A DNA stretch of 8,604 nt from a bacterium (GTDB lineage: Bacteria; Muiribacteriota; Ozemobacteria; Ozemobacterales; Ozemobacteraceae): positions 1 through 8,604 of the forward strand of contig JACPTH010000137.1 in NCBI GenBank assembly GCA_016192885.1, written 5' to 3'. The notes below the pieces were generated by a model. That model made no database searches, was not told the origin of the DNA, and saw only the letters and a program-made list of their open reading frames with translations. Below are positions 1 through 5,344 of this stretch, in pieces. Position numbers and translations under genes: made by a program. Numbering within the stretch: the first letter of the stretch is position 1; each line of letters begins with the position of its first letter.

Positions 1-114
1 ACCGATGCGGTCGCTTCGAACGACCAAGCTAAAATCGGTGAAACTTATGATCTTTATCTCGCTAAATTCCAGATTTACCAAGCCTTGATGGAACAACAAG
101 AAAGTAAGAAATAG
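1..114 (+). CDS. C-terminal fragment of an unidentified protein, possibly TolC-type outer-membrane efflux
   Basis: The first 37 codons of the window are open in frame 1 and end in TAG; the start lies outside. The visible tail is hydrophilic and helical, with the pattern GETYDLYLAKFQIYQALMEQ near its end. Heptad-like helices with a Gly-Glu turn followed by a Leu/Ala/Gln-rich helix occur at the C-terminus of TolC/CzcC-type efflux proteins, which is the basis of the tentative call. Thirty-seven residues are too few to be certain, and any coiled helical protein would look similar. A strong intrinsic terminator 20 bases after the stop supports this being a real gene end and the end of an upstream transcription unit. 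Confidence 0.55.
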   Translation, partial: TDAVASNDQAKIGETYDLYLAKFQIYQALMEQQESKK

Positions 115-133
115 CTTCTCGCAAAATGTTTCC

Positions 134-171
134 CCCGGCGGATTTCCTTTCCCGCCGGGTTGTGGTTTTTT
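134..171 (+). terminator. Rho-independent terminator
   Basis: A perfect 8-bp GC-rich stem, CCCGGCGG (134-141) with CCGCCGGG (152-159), encloses a 10-base loop and is followed by TGTGG and a run of six T. It lies just after the stop of the partial upstream gene and before rubredoxin, so it should end the upstream transcript. No good promoter fits between it and the rubredoxin start, which leaves open whether the rubredoxin genes depend on read-through. Confidence 0.85.
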
Positions 172-190
172 AGTCGCGCTTAAATTGAAA

Positions 191-195
191 GGAGG
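191..195 (+). promoter_or_regulatory. Ribosome binding site fixing the TTG start of rubredoxin
   Basis: A perfect GGAGG core sits 6 bases before TTG at 202. No ATG or GTG lies nearby in this frame, and the protein begun at TTG matches the expected rubredoxin N-terminus, so the site decides the start. Confidence 0.8.
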
Positions 196-201
196 CATTA
201 G

Positions 202-363
202 TTGAAGAAGTTCCAATGCGTAGTGTGCGGGTATTTCTATGATCCAAACGAGGGAGATTCTTCCCAAGAAATCCCTCCAGGAACCCCATTTGAGGAACTT
301 CCCGATTCATGGGTTTGCCCGCAATGCGGGGTAGGAAAAGACCAATTTGAGAAAATTCAATAA
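202..363 (+). CDS. Rubredoxin
   Basis: Encodes a 53-residue protein, the usual rubredoxin length. It has both iron-binding knuckles: CVVCGY (Cys6, Cys9) and CPQCGV (Cys39, Cys42), which hold one Fe in an Fe(Cys)4 site. The aromatic core (Tyr11, Tyr13, Phe30, Trp37) and the acidic PGTPFEELPDSWVCP segment are typical of the family. Rubredoxins are small cytoplasmic one-electron carriers, often serving oxygen or peroxide detoxification (rubrerythrin, superoxide reductase, flavodiiron proteins) in anaerobes. The gene starts at TTG behind a perfect GGAGG. Ferredoxin follows after 12 bases, so the two are probably co-transcribed. The partner oxidoreductase is not visible here. Confidence 0.95.
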   Translation: MKKFQCVVCGYFYDPNEGDSSQEIPPGTPFEELPDSWVCPQCGVGKDQFEKIQ

Positions 364-375
364 AGGAGAACGGAA

Positions 376-561
376 ATGAAAGCAAAAGTTGACCCTGATC
401 TTTGTATAGGATGCTCCTTATGTGCACAGCTTTGCCCCGAAATTTTTTCCATGAAGGACGACAAGGCCGTTGCTTGTACAGATACCGTTGAGCCAAAAAA
501 TCTTGAATCGTGTAAGAAGGCTGTTGATGAGTGTCCGGTTACCGCAATATCCATGGAGTAG
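376..561 (+). CDS. Small [4Fe-4S] ferredoxin
   Basis: A 61-residue cytoplasmic low-potential electron carrier. The cluster motif CIGCSLCAQLCP places Cys10, Cys13 and Cys16 as ligands, with the fourth ligand at Cys53 in ECPVTAI near the C-terminus. This is the monocluster pattern of Desulfovibrio- and Thermotoga-type ferredoxins. Cys20 and Cys46 sit where those proteins often keep a disulfide in place of a second cluster; the second CxxCxxC motif is missing, so only one cluster is expected. Cys34 is extra. GGAG at 365-368 gives a 7-base spacing to ATG. It follows rubredoxin by 12 bases, suggesting one redox transcript. The partner enzyme is unknown. Confidence 0.93.
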   Translation: MKAKVDPDLCIGCSLCAQLCPEIFSMKDDKAVACTDTVEPKNLESCKKAVDECPVTAISME

Positions 562-692
562 CTGATTTCAGGCACAGCAAGCTCGAAAACCCCGTCGTTA
601 AAAACGATATTTCCTCTTTGAAGAAAATCCTATCCATTCCGCTTGATGAAGTTTGCCATATTTATAAGAGTGCCAAAGGAAAGATCAAATGA
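531..692 (+). other. Short open frame overlapping the arsC start; possible small gene or gene remnant
   Basis: Frame 3 stays open from a possible GTG at 531 to a TGA at 690-692, giving 53 residues. The tail reads SSLKKILSIPLDEVCHIYKS and is followed by a short Lys-rich end. The TGA overlaps the arsC ATG as ATGA, the arrangement typical of translationally coupled genes. However, GTG at 531 lies inside the ferredoxin gene, and neither it nor TTG at 618 has a clear ribosome binding site. I do not recognise the peptide. It may be a real small protein, the degraded 3' end of a gene lost by deletion, or a chance frame. If it is not coding, 562-688 is a 127-base spacer with only a weak TCGTT-AAA-AACGA hairpin (595-607). 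Confidence 0.2.
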
Positions 693-1129
693 AATACCGG
701 CTGCTATTCCTCTGCACCGGCAATTCATGCCGTAGCCAGATGGCCGAAGGCTGGACCAGCCGTCTTTGGCCCGATGTTTTTGACGTTTGTTCCGCCGGTC
801 TGGTCGCTCACGGTCTCAACCAAAAAGCCGTTCAGGTCATGGCTGAAAAAGGCATCGATATATCCGGTCACACGTCAAAAACCTTGAAAGAACTTCCCAG
901 AACTCCATTTGATTTCGTTGTCACGGTTTGTGGCCACGCGGCTGAGTCATGCCCGATTTTCCCGGGCCAAACAAAAAAATTCCATCAGGGGTTTGAAGAT
1001 CCGCCGAAACTTGCTGAGACTGCGAAGACCGATGAAGAAGCCTTAAATCACTATCGGAAAGTTCGTGATGAAATCGGGGAGTTTGTAAAAAACCTCCCGG
1101 CTTTTTTGCATATCGATATGAGGAGTTGA
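689..1129 (+). CDS. arsC: Arsenate reductase, thioredoxin-coupled low-molecular-weight phosphatase type
   Basis: This 146-residue cytoplasmic protein is the normal length for the family. The N-terminal P-loop CTGNSCRS gives the nucleophile Cys9, Cys14 and Arg15 (CX5R). VTVCGHAAESCP carries Cys81 and Cys88, equivalent to the Cys82/Cys89 relay pair of Staphylococcus aureus ArsC. FEDP (Asp104) matches the catalytic acid position. All three redox cysteines are present, so it should reduce arsenate to arsenite and be recycled by thioredoxin rather than glutaredoxin. AAAGGA at 675-680 lies 8 bases before ATG. The Acr3 gene starts 3 bases after the stop, so the product can be exported at once. No arsR is seen; regulation is unknown. 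Confidence 0.95.
   Translation: MKYRLLFLCTGNSCRSQMAEGWTSRLWPDVFDVCSAGLVAHGLNQKAVQVMAEKGIDISGHTSKTLKELPRTPFDFVVTVCGHAAESCPIFPGQTKKFHQGFEDPPKLAETAKTDEEALNHYRKVRDEIGEFVKNLPAFLHIDMRS
1121..1125 (+). promoter_or_regulatory. Ribosome binding site fixing the GTG start of acr3
   Basis: AGGAG lies within the last codons of arsC, 7 bases before GTG at 1133. The protein begun there matches the usual short Acr3 N-terminus, so translation of the two genes is probably coupled. Confidence 0.75.
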
Positions 1130-1132
1130 AAC

Positions 1133-2188
1133 GTGACCGAAAGCGTTTCTCAAAAGCTCTCATTTCTCGATCGTTACTTAACTCTCTGGATCTTCCTTGC
1201 CATGGGTATAGGCGTTGGAATCGGCTATGTTTCCCCTTCCGCGGTGGAAGATTTCAATCAGAAATTTTCCGTTGGAGCCACCAACATACCAATTGCCTCG
1301 GGCCTTATTCTCATGATGTATCCCCCTTTGGCGAAGGTTAAATACGAAGAATTGGGCGACGTTTTCAAAGATTGGAAAGTCCTGATTTTGTCTCTGATAC
1401 AAAATTGGATCATCGGCCCAGTCCTGATGTTCATTTTGGCAATCGTCTTCCTTCGCGATTACCCCGAATACATGGTCGGTCTTATCATGATCGGCCTCGC
1501 CCGTTGTATCGCCATGGTCATTGTATGGAACGATCTTGCAGAGGGCGACACGGAATACTGCGCGGGCCTTGTGGCCTTCAACTCCATCTTTCAAGTCCTT
1601 TTCTTCAGCGTCTATTCCTGGTTTTTTATTACTGTTCTTCCTCCCTATTTCGGCCTGAAAGGTGCGGTGGTTGAAATCAGTATCCGCCAAATAGCCGAAA
1701 GCGTATTCATCTATTTGGGAATCCCCTTTCTGGCTGGTGTCATAACCCGTTTCACGCTTATCAAAGTCAAAAGCAAGGAATGGTATCACTCGACGTTCAT
1801 TCCGATAATCAGCCCTCTTACGCTTGCCGCCCTTCTGTTTACAATTATTGTGATGTTCAGCTTGAAAGGTCAACTCATCGTTCAAATTCCCATGGATGTT
1901 CTTCGTATCGCGCTTCCTCTTCTGATTTATTTCGTGGTGATGTTTTGCGTGAGTTTCTTTATGGGGGCTCAACTGAACGCGGGGTACAAGAAATCCGCAA
2001 CCCTTTCTTTTACGGCGGCCAGCAATAATTTCGAATTGGCTATCGCCGTTGCGGTTGCCGTATTCGGCATAAAGAGCGGTTGCGCCTTTGCCGCCGTCAT
2101 CGGGCCCCTGGTCGAAGTTCCTGTTCTAATTGGCCTTGTAAACGTCGCCTTCGGTTTCCGCAAAAGATGGTTTGTCGCTAAACCCTAG
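1133..2188 (+). CDS. acr3: Arsenite efflux transporter, Acr3 family
   Basis: A 351-residue inner-membrane carrier of about ten helices, full length for the family. It exports arsenite driven by the membrane potential or proton gradient. Family signatures are clear: LDRYLTLWIFLAM at the first helix, LMMYPPLAKVKYEELG, GLARCIAMVIVWNDLA and SNNFELAIAVAVAVFG. Cys125 and Glu301 correspond to the residues shown to be needed in Alkaliphilus metalliredigens Acr3 (Cys129 and Glu305); the 176-residue spacing is identical. The gene starts at GTG behind AGGAG, 3 bases after arsC, so the two form an operon. Sugar-transporter and ArsB families lack these motifs. Some annotations call the same protein ArsB. 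Confidence 0.97.
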   Translation: MTESVSQKLSFLDRYLTLWIFLAMGIGVGIGYVSPSAVEDFNQKFSVGATNIPIASGLILMMYPPLAKVKYEELGDVFKDWKVLILSLIQNWIIGPVLMFILAIVFLRDYPEYMVGLIMIGLARCIAMVIVWNDLAEGDTEYCAGLVAFNSIFQVLFFSVYSWFFITVLPPYFGLKGAVVEISIRQIAESVFIYLGIPFLAGVITRFTLIKVKSKEWYHSTFIPIISPLTLAALLFTIIVMFSLKGQLIVQIPMDVLRIALPLLIYFVVMFCVSFFMGAQLNAGYKKSATLSFTAASNNFELAIAVAVAVFGIKSGCAFAAVIGPLVEVPVLIGLVNVAFGFRKRWFVAKP

Positions 2189-2230
2189 TTCCTGAGCCCG
2201 TTATACAGTGGATACATTCGTGAAAAAACG

Positions 2231-2256
2231 CCGAAATCGCACTTTTCGACCTTCGG
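2231..2256 (+). other. Weak stem-loop after acr3
   Basis: CCGAA (2231-2235) pairs with TTCGG (2252-2256), and TCG (2237-2239) with CGA (2247-2249), around a 7-base loop. There is no following T-run, so it is not a convincing intrinsic terminator. It may slow exonucleases at the 3' end of the ars transcript, or mean nothing. Confidence 0.2.
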
Positions 2257-2285
2257 AACCCGCAATCAAAAATTACCCCTATTTA

Positions 2286-2313
2286 TTGAGCTGTTACTGT
2301 GGTAGGTTATATT
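2286..2313 (+). promoter_or_regulatory. Probable sigma-70-type promoter for the C11 peptidase gene
   Basis: TTGAGC (2286-2291) and TATATT (2308-2313) are separated by 16 bases, matching the consensus at 4 of 6 and 5 of 6 positions. Transcription would begin near 2320, giving a leader of about 25 bases before ATG at 2344. This placement argues against an upstream GTG start at 2299, which would lie inside the promoter. Confidence 0.5.
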
Positions 2314-2343
2314 AAAAATTGGAAAGGTAAAGTAAAGATTAGA

Positions 2344-3921
2344 ATGAAGAAAGCGTTCCAAATTCTATTCATTGGAATTTTGATTTTTTTTTGTTTCCAA
2401 CCGGCTTTTGCCTCCATTGATTGTTTGATTTTCTTCATCGGAACCGATGAAGAAGATTTGTTTCATCATTCCGACCCAAGCGTCCAAAAACTTTTCGAAA
2501 TCCCTCTTCCCTCAAATGTTGAATTATTGATCGAACAAGATAGGTTTTTGCCCAACGGAACCTTCAGATACATTCGCCAAGGAACTAACCAACCGATAGA
2601 GATTTCGCTTCCGGAAAGAGATTCGGCCGACCCGAAAAACTTTTCAGATTTTTTAAGATGGGCAAAAGAGAATTCGCATGGGTCGCGAAAAATGTTAATT
2701 CTGATAACCCATTCTTGGGGATGGAAAGGGATCATCCAAGATTACACGGTTCCCGGGTTTCCGAATACAAATACGATGATGCCCCTTCGGGAATTCGCCG
2801 GAGTCGCTCAAGAAAGCGGCTTAAAACCGGATGTTCTATTTTTGGACTGTTGCGTTTGCGGTAACGCGGAAGTTGTTGAGGAAATCAAAGAGGTTTCCCC
2901 CTTCCTGATTGTTTCCCAACTCGACACCCCCTATAGCGGATTTCCATATGAGACACTCTTTGAAAATCTAAGCGAGAAAAATCCGAATCCTATGGAATTG
3001 GCTCGGTCGATTCCAAGTAATTATGTCGCAGCGTATTCCAGAGGCGGAAAAAAGGTCGAGGCGGAGGGAGGATGCGACTTCGCAACGTTCGTTGCGATAG
3101 ATACCTCAAAATGGGATAGTTTCGCGAAAAAAATGAAAAAACTTGTACGAATTTTGCGAGCTTCCGGTTTTAGAACCCTTCTAAGAAGAGATCCTGTGTT
3201 GCTTTCCGGAGTTTACGACGGGGACGGAAACATCGATGTCGTCGAATTCCTTTCGCGTCTTCCCGCGATAGTTTCTAATTCGCTTGTAACCGACTCAACC
3301 GAGGAAATACTTAAAACGCTTGGATATTACCAAAACGTGTCATCATCGACCATCCCCCACATTACTTTAGATTCGAAGGATGTCCGCTCATTTGAAGTTC
3401 GTATTCAGAGCGACCCTTTATTGGCTTCGGAAACAGCATTGGATGACTTAAAAAAGCAATGGGATTCAGTGAACCGAGATTTGAAATTCCCCAAAGGATT
3501 GAGTTTTTATTCGCGAGAAACAGAAAGAAGATCGCATCCTTTGCGGGAACTTGTGGTGAGGGGGCCGGTTCAAGAAACCTTACGATTCAGGCCATGGCTT
3601 CCCTCGACTCTTTACGTAATCCTAACGACCTTGAAGTCAGACGGCACTCGTTCTCACAGGAAGTTTACTAGGGAAAAAGGTTATTTCGAATTTGGCGATT
3701 TTCCGGAATCAAGTTTCATGCTAAGCGAAGCCCACTCACAAGGGGCGCATTTTATCCATGGGATTGGGGTTTGTTTTCGTCCGCGGATGAATAATGATGA
3801 AGAGCGAAGCCTTGACCCGATATCAGGGCTTTCAGGACCGACTTTTTACAAAACCCTCGCATGGAATCGCAAAACCGGATGGGGAGATTTAATTCTTTTG
3901 GAGAATACGTTTTCCAAGTAG
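2344..3921 (+). CDS. Secreted clostripain-family (C11) cysteine peptidase
   Basis: The predicted 525-residue precursor starts with a signal peptide (basic MKK, hydrophobic core, AFA cleavage site near residue 23). The clan CD caspase-like fold follows: ITHSWGW carries the catalytic His123, and LFLDCCVCGNAEV carries the catalytic Cys, best aligned to Cys170. SQLDTPYSGFPY (191-202) matches the conserved segment after the Cys in C11 enzymes. Family members cleave after Arg or Lys. A loop resembling an EF-hand lies at 292-301 (DGDGNIDVVE). The remaining ~220 residues look like beta-rich extra domains that I do not recognise. ATG at 2344 is chosen over GTG at 2299 because it begins the signal peptide and clears the promoter; its ribosome site is weak. 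Self-processing or substrates cannot be read from sequence. Confidence 0.82.
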   Translation: MKKAFQILFIGILIFFCFQPAFASIDCLIFFIGTDEEDLFHHSDPSVQKLFEIPLPSNVELLIEQDRFLPNGTFRYIRQGTNQPIEISLPERDSADPKNFSDFLRWAKENSHGSRKMLILITHSWGWKGIIQDYTVPGFPNTNTMMPLREFAGVAQESGLKPDVLFLDCCVCGNAEVVEEIKEVSPFLIVSQLDTPYSGFPYETLFENLSEKNPNPMELARSIPSNYVAAYSRGGKKVEAEGGCDFATFVAIDTSKWDSFAKKMKKLVRILRASGFRTLLRRDPVLLSGVYDGDGNIDVVEFLSRLPAIVSNSLVTDSTEEILKTLGYYQNVSSSTIPHITLDSKDVRSFEVRIQSDPLLASETALDDLKKQWDSVNRDLKFPKGLSFYSRETERRSHPLRELVVRGPVQETLRFRPWLPSTLYVILTTLKSDGTRSHRKFTREKGYFEFGDFPESSFMLSEAHSQGAHFIHGIGVCFRPRMNNDEERSLDPISGLSGPTFYKTLAWNRKTGWGDLILLENTFSK

Positions 3922-3938
3922 CGGGTCTTCCGAAGTTT

Positions 3939-5240
3939 TCAAGGCAGGGATGCCATTTCCGCTTCATTCAAGCTTGAAAGAGGAACGGGTTTAAATCCGC
4001 ATCGCGAAATTTCCGCAAGGACTTTCGGAAGCGCCTTTGATCCGGTTTTACTCCCGCAGTGCATCAAGATTACCGCCCTCCGCCTCAATTTCGTTTTCAC
4101 CTTGGAAACAATTGATTCCTCAGATGGTTCTTTCCAATCCAATGTATCGATCGTCCAGTAAACGGGACGATACCCTAAATTGGCCACAAGGGCTTCTACC
4201 CGTTTGTTTTGAGCCCCAAAAGGGAACCTGAAAAACCGCGCGCCCTTTTTCCCTGTTACACTTTCAAAAATATCTTCAGTTGACCGCAATTCCTTGGAAA
4301 TTTGATCTTTATCCCACGCGCTCATATTTTTGTGCCCCAAGCCGTGATTCGCGATTTCATGACCTTGCGCAATGATTTGCCGGGTCAACTCCGGATAACT
4401 TTTGACGAATTTCCCGGTTAAGAAAAAGGTACAATAAACGTTGTGCTTTGAAAGAGTCGAAAGAATTTTTGGAAGTCCGTCGGAATCAGCGCCCCCGTCA
4501 AAAGTAATGCAAACGTGATCGTCTCCTTTTATCCCGATCTCCGCGGAATCGAACTTCTTTACCTTTTCAATTCCAAGAGACACGGGTTTCTTTGCATGTT
4601 GTTCGTGAGAAGATTCGCGAATCGGATGTACTTCGCCAACTAACGGCTTCGATGCGAATCGCTCCGTGTCGTTTGGTTTGCTATCCCCGATTCCTTCTAA
4701 CTTTTGGGAGTAATCGACTTTCCGATCTTGTATTTCGTCCTTAGAAACAAAAATTTCTCGTTCCAATCGAACGGAGTGTTCCCAAGCCTGCTTGAATTCC
4801 GGAAGGAGTCTAAGAGCTTCCCTGTGGGCATTTAGAGCCTCGCTCTTTTGTTGCAATTCCTCGAAAAGCAATCCCAAATTGAACCAGGTCCAATAAGTCG
4901 GTTGAATTTTAATTGTCGCCTTGTACCAAGCAAGGGATTCGCGAGGATATCCAAGCCTTCGCAGGGCGCTTCCGATGTTATTGTACAAATGGACGTTTCC
5001 TTGGTCATAATCGATTGCCGTTCTCCATGTTTTTATGGCTCCAACGACGTCTCCCATCTTTGCCTGCAAAATTCCATAAGCGTTCATAGCTTGGGAATCC
5101 CGAGGGTTGGTTAGTAGAGCTGATTTAATCGCTTCCAGCTCGCGGTTAAATTCCCCGAAACATGGGAAAGCAAAATGGATTCCAAGAAGGAAGAGAAAAG
5201 CGAATTTTACTCCATTTTTTTTCATAGCTCCATTCACCAT
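3939..5240 (-). CDS. Exported TPR-polysaccharide deacetylase (CE4/NodB) fusion
   Basis: Reads as 433 residues from ATG at 5240. A signal peptide (about 1-29, core KFAFLFLLGIHFAF) is followed by three or four tetratricopeptide repeats (about 47-160), a polar linker (about 165-240) and a NodB domain (about 243-425). Catalytic motifs are TFDGG (246-250), HGLGH (His299, His303), RFPFG (338-342), DTLDW (365-369) and LMH (His394). It would remove acetyl groups from an N-acetylated sugar polymer such as peptidoglycan outside the cytoplasm; TPRs usually bind proteins. The second Asp of TFDDG is Gly, as in some family subgroups. ATG at 5225 or GTG at 5237, which has better spacing from GAGGG, are alternative starts. 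An extension upstream to 5378 would overlap the divergent gene and is unlikely. It converges on the C11 peptidase gene. Confidence 0.88.
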   Translation of the reverse strand: MVNGAMKKNGVKFAFLFLLGIHFAFPCFGEFNRELEAIKSALLTNPRDSQAMNAYGILQAKMGDVVGAIKTWRTAIDYDQGNVHLYNNIGSALRRLGYPRESLAWYKATIKIQPTYWTWFNLGLLFEELQQKSEALNAHREALRLLPEFKQAWEHSVRLEREIFVSKDEIQDRKVDYSQKLEGIGDSKPNDTERFASKPLVGEVHPIRESSHEQHAKKPVSLGIEKVKKFDSAEIGIKGDDHVCITFDGGADSDGLPKILSTLSKHNVYCTFFLTGKFVKSYPELTRQIIAQGHEIANHGLGHKNMSAWDKDQISKELRSTEDIFESVTGKKGARFFRFPFGAQNKRVEALVANLGYRPVYWTIDTLDWKEPSEESIVSKVKTKLRRRAVILMHCGSKTGSKALPKVLAEISRCGFKPVPLSSLNEAEMASLP

Positions 5241-5281
5241 TCCCTCAATATAATTAAAATCGACAAATTCCAAGATAATGC

Positions 5282-5295
5282 CAACAAAATTGTTG
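5282..5295. repeat. Palindrome in the divergent promoter region, possible operator
   Basis: CAACAA (5282-5287) and TTGTTG (5290-5295) form 6-bp inverted arms around AA. It lies between the divergent deacetylase and propeller genes and covers the place where the -35 element of the rightward promoter would be. A regulator could bind here and affect both genes, but no matching regulator gene is visible. Confidence 0.3.
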
Positions 5296-5307
5296 CGAAG
5301 AATGAGG

Positions 5308-5313
5308 TATAAT
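5308..5313 (+). promoter_or_regulatory. Possible -10 element for the propeller gene
   Basis: A perfect TATAAT lies 31 bases before ATG at 5345, the right distance for a short leader with its ribosome site. No good -35 is found at 16-18 bases; the palindrome at 5282-5295 is there instead. This would fit a promoter that needs an activator. Confidence 0.4.
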
Positions 5314-5344
5314 AATTTACTTGGTTTCATTAGGAGTTTAAGAA

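Noticed and set aside
562..688. Promoter or ArsR operator before arsC
   Set aside because: TTGATG (643-648) and TATAAG (663-668) are only 14 bases apart, and no inverted repeat like known ArsR sites is seen. The evidence is too weak to list as a feature.
1178..1972. A 264-codon open frame on the minus strand opposite acr3
   Set aside because: Its translation is hydrophilic and rich in His, Asp and Lys, the expected mirror of a hydrophobic membrane protein. It lies wholly inside a certain Acr3 gene and has no recognisable domain.
2299..2343. GTG start at 2299 for the C11 peptidase
   Set aside because: It falls inside the predicted promoter and adds 15 polar residues ahead of a normal signal peptide that begins at ATG 2344.
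2344..3921. Caspase-like protein as a defence-system effector
   Set aside because: The protein has a clear signal peptide, so it acts outside the cytoplasm. No CRISPR, cyclic-nucleotide synthase, gasdermin or other defence gene lies nearby.
3922..3938. Bidirectional terminator between the convergent genes
   Set aside because: The 17-base gap has no stem with a T-run on either strand.
3967..3978. 12-bp perfect palindrome TTCAAGCTTGAA near the convergent gene ends
   Set aside because: It lies within the deacetylase coding sequence, has no loop or T-run to act as a terminator, and one such palindrome is expected by chance.
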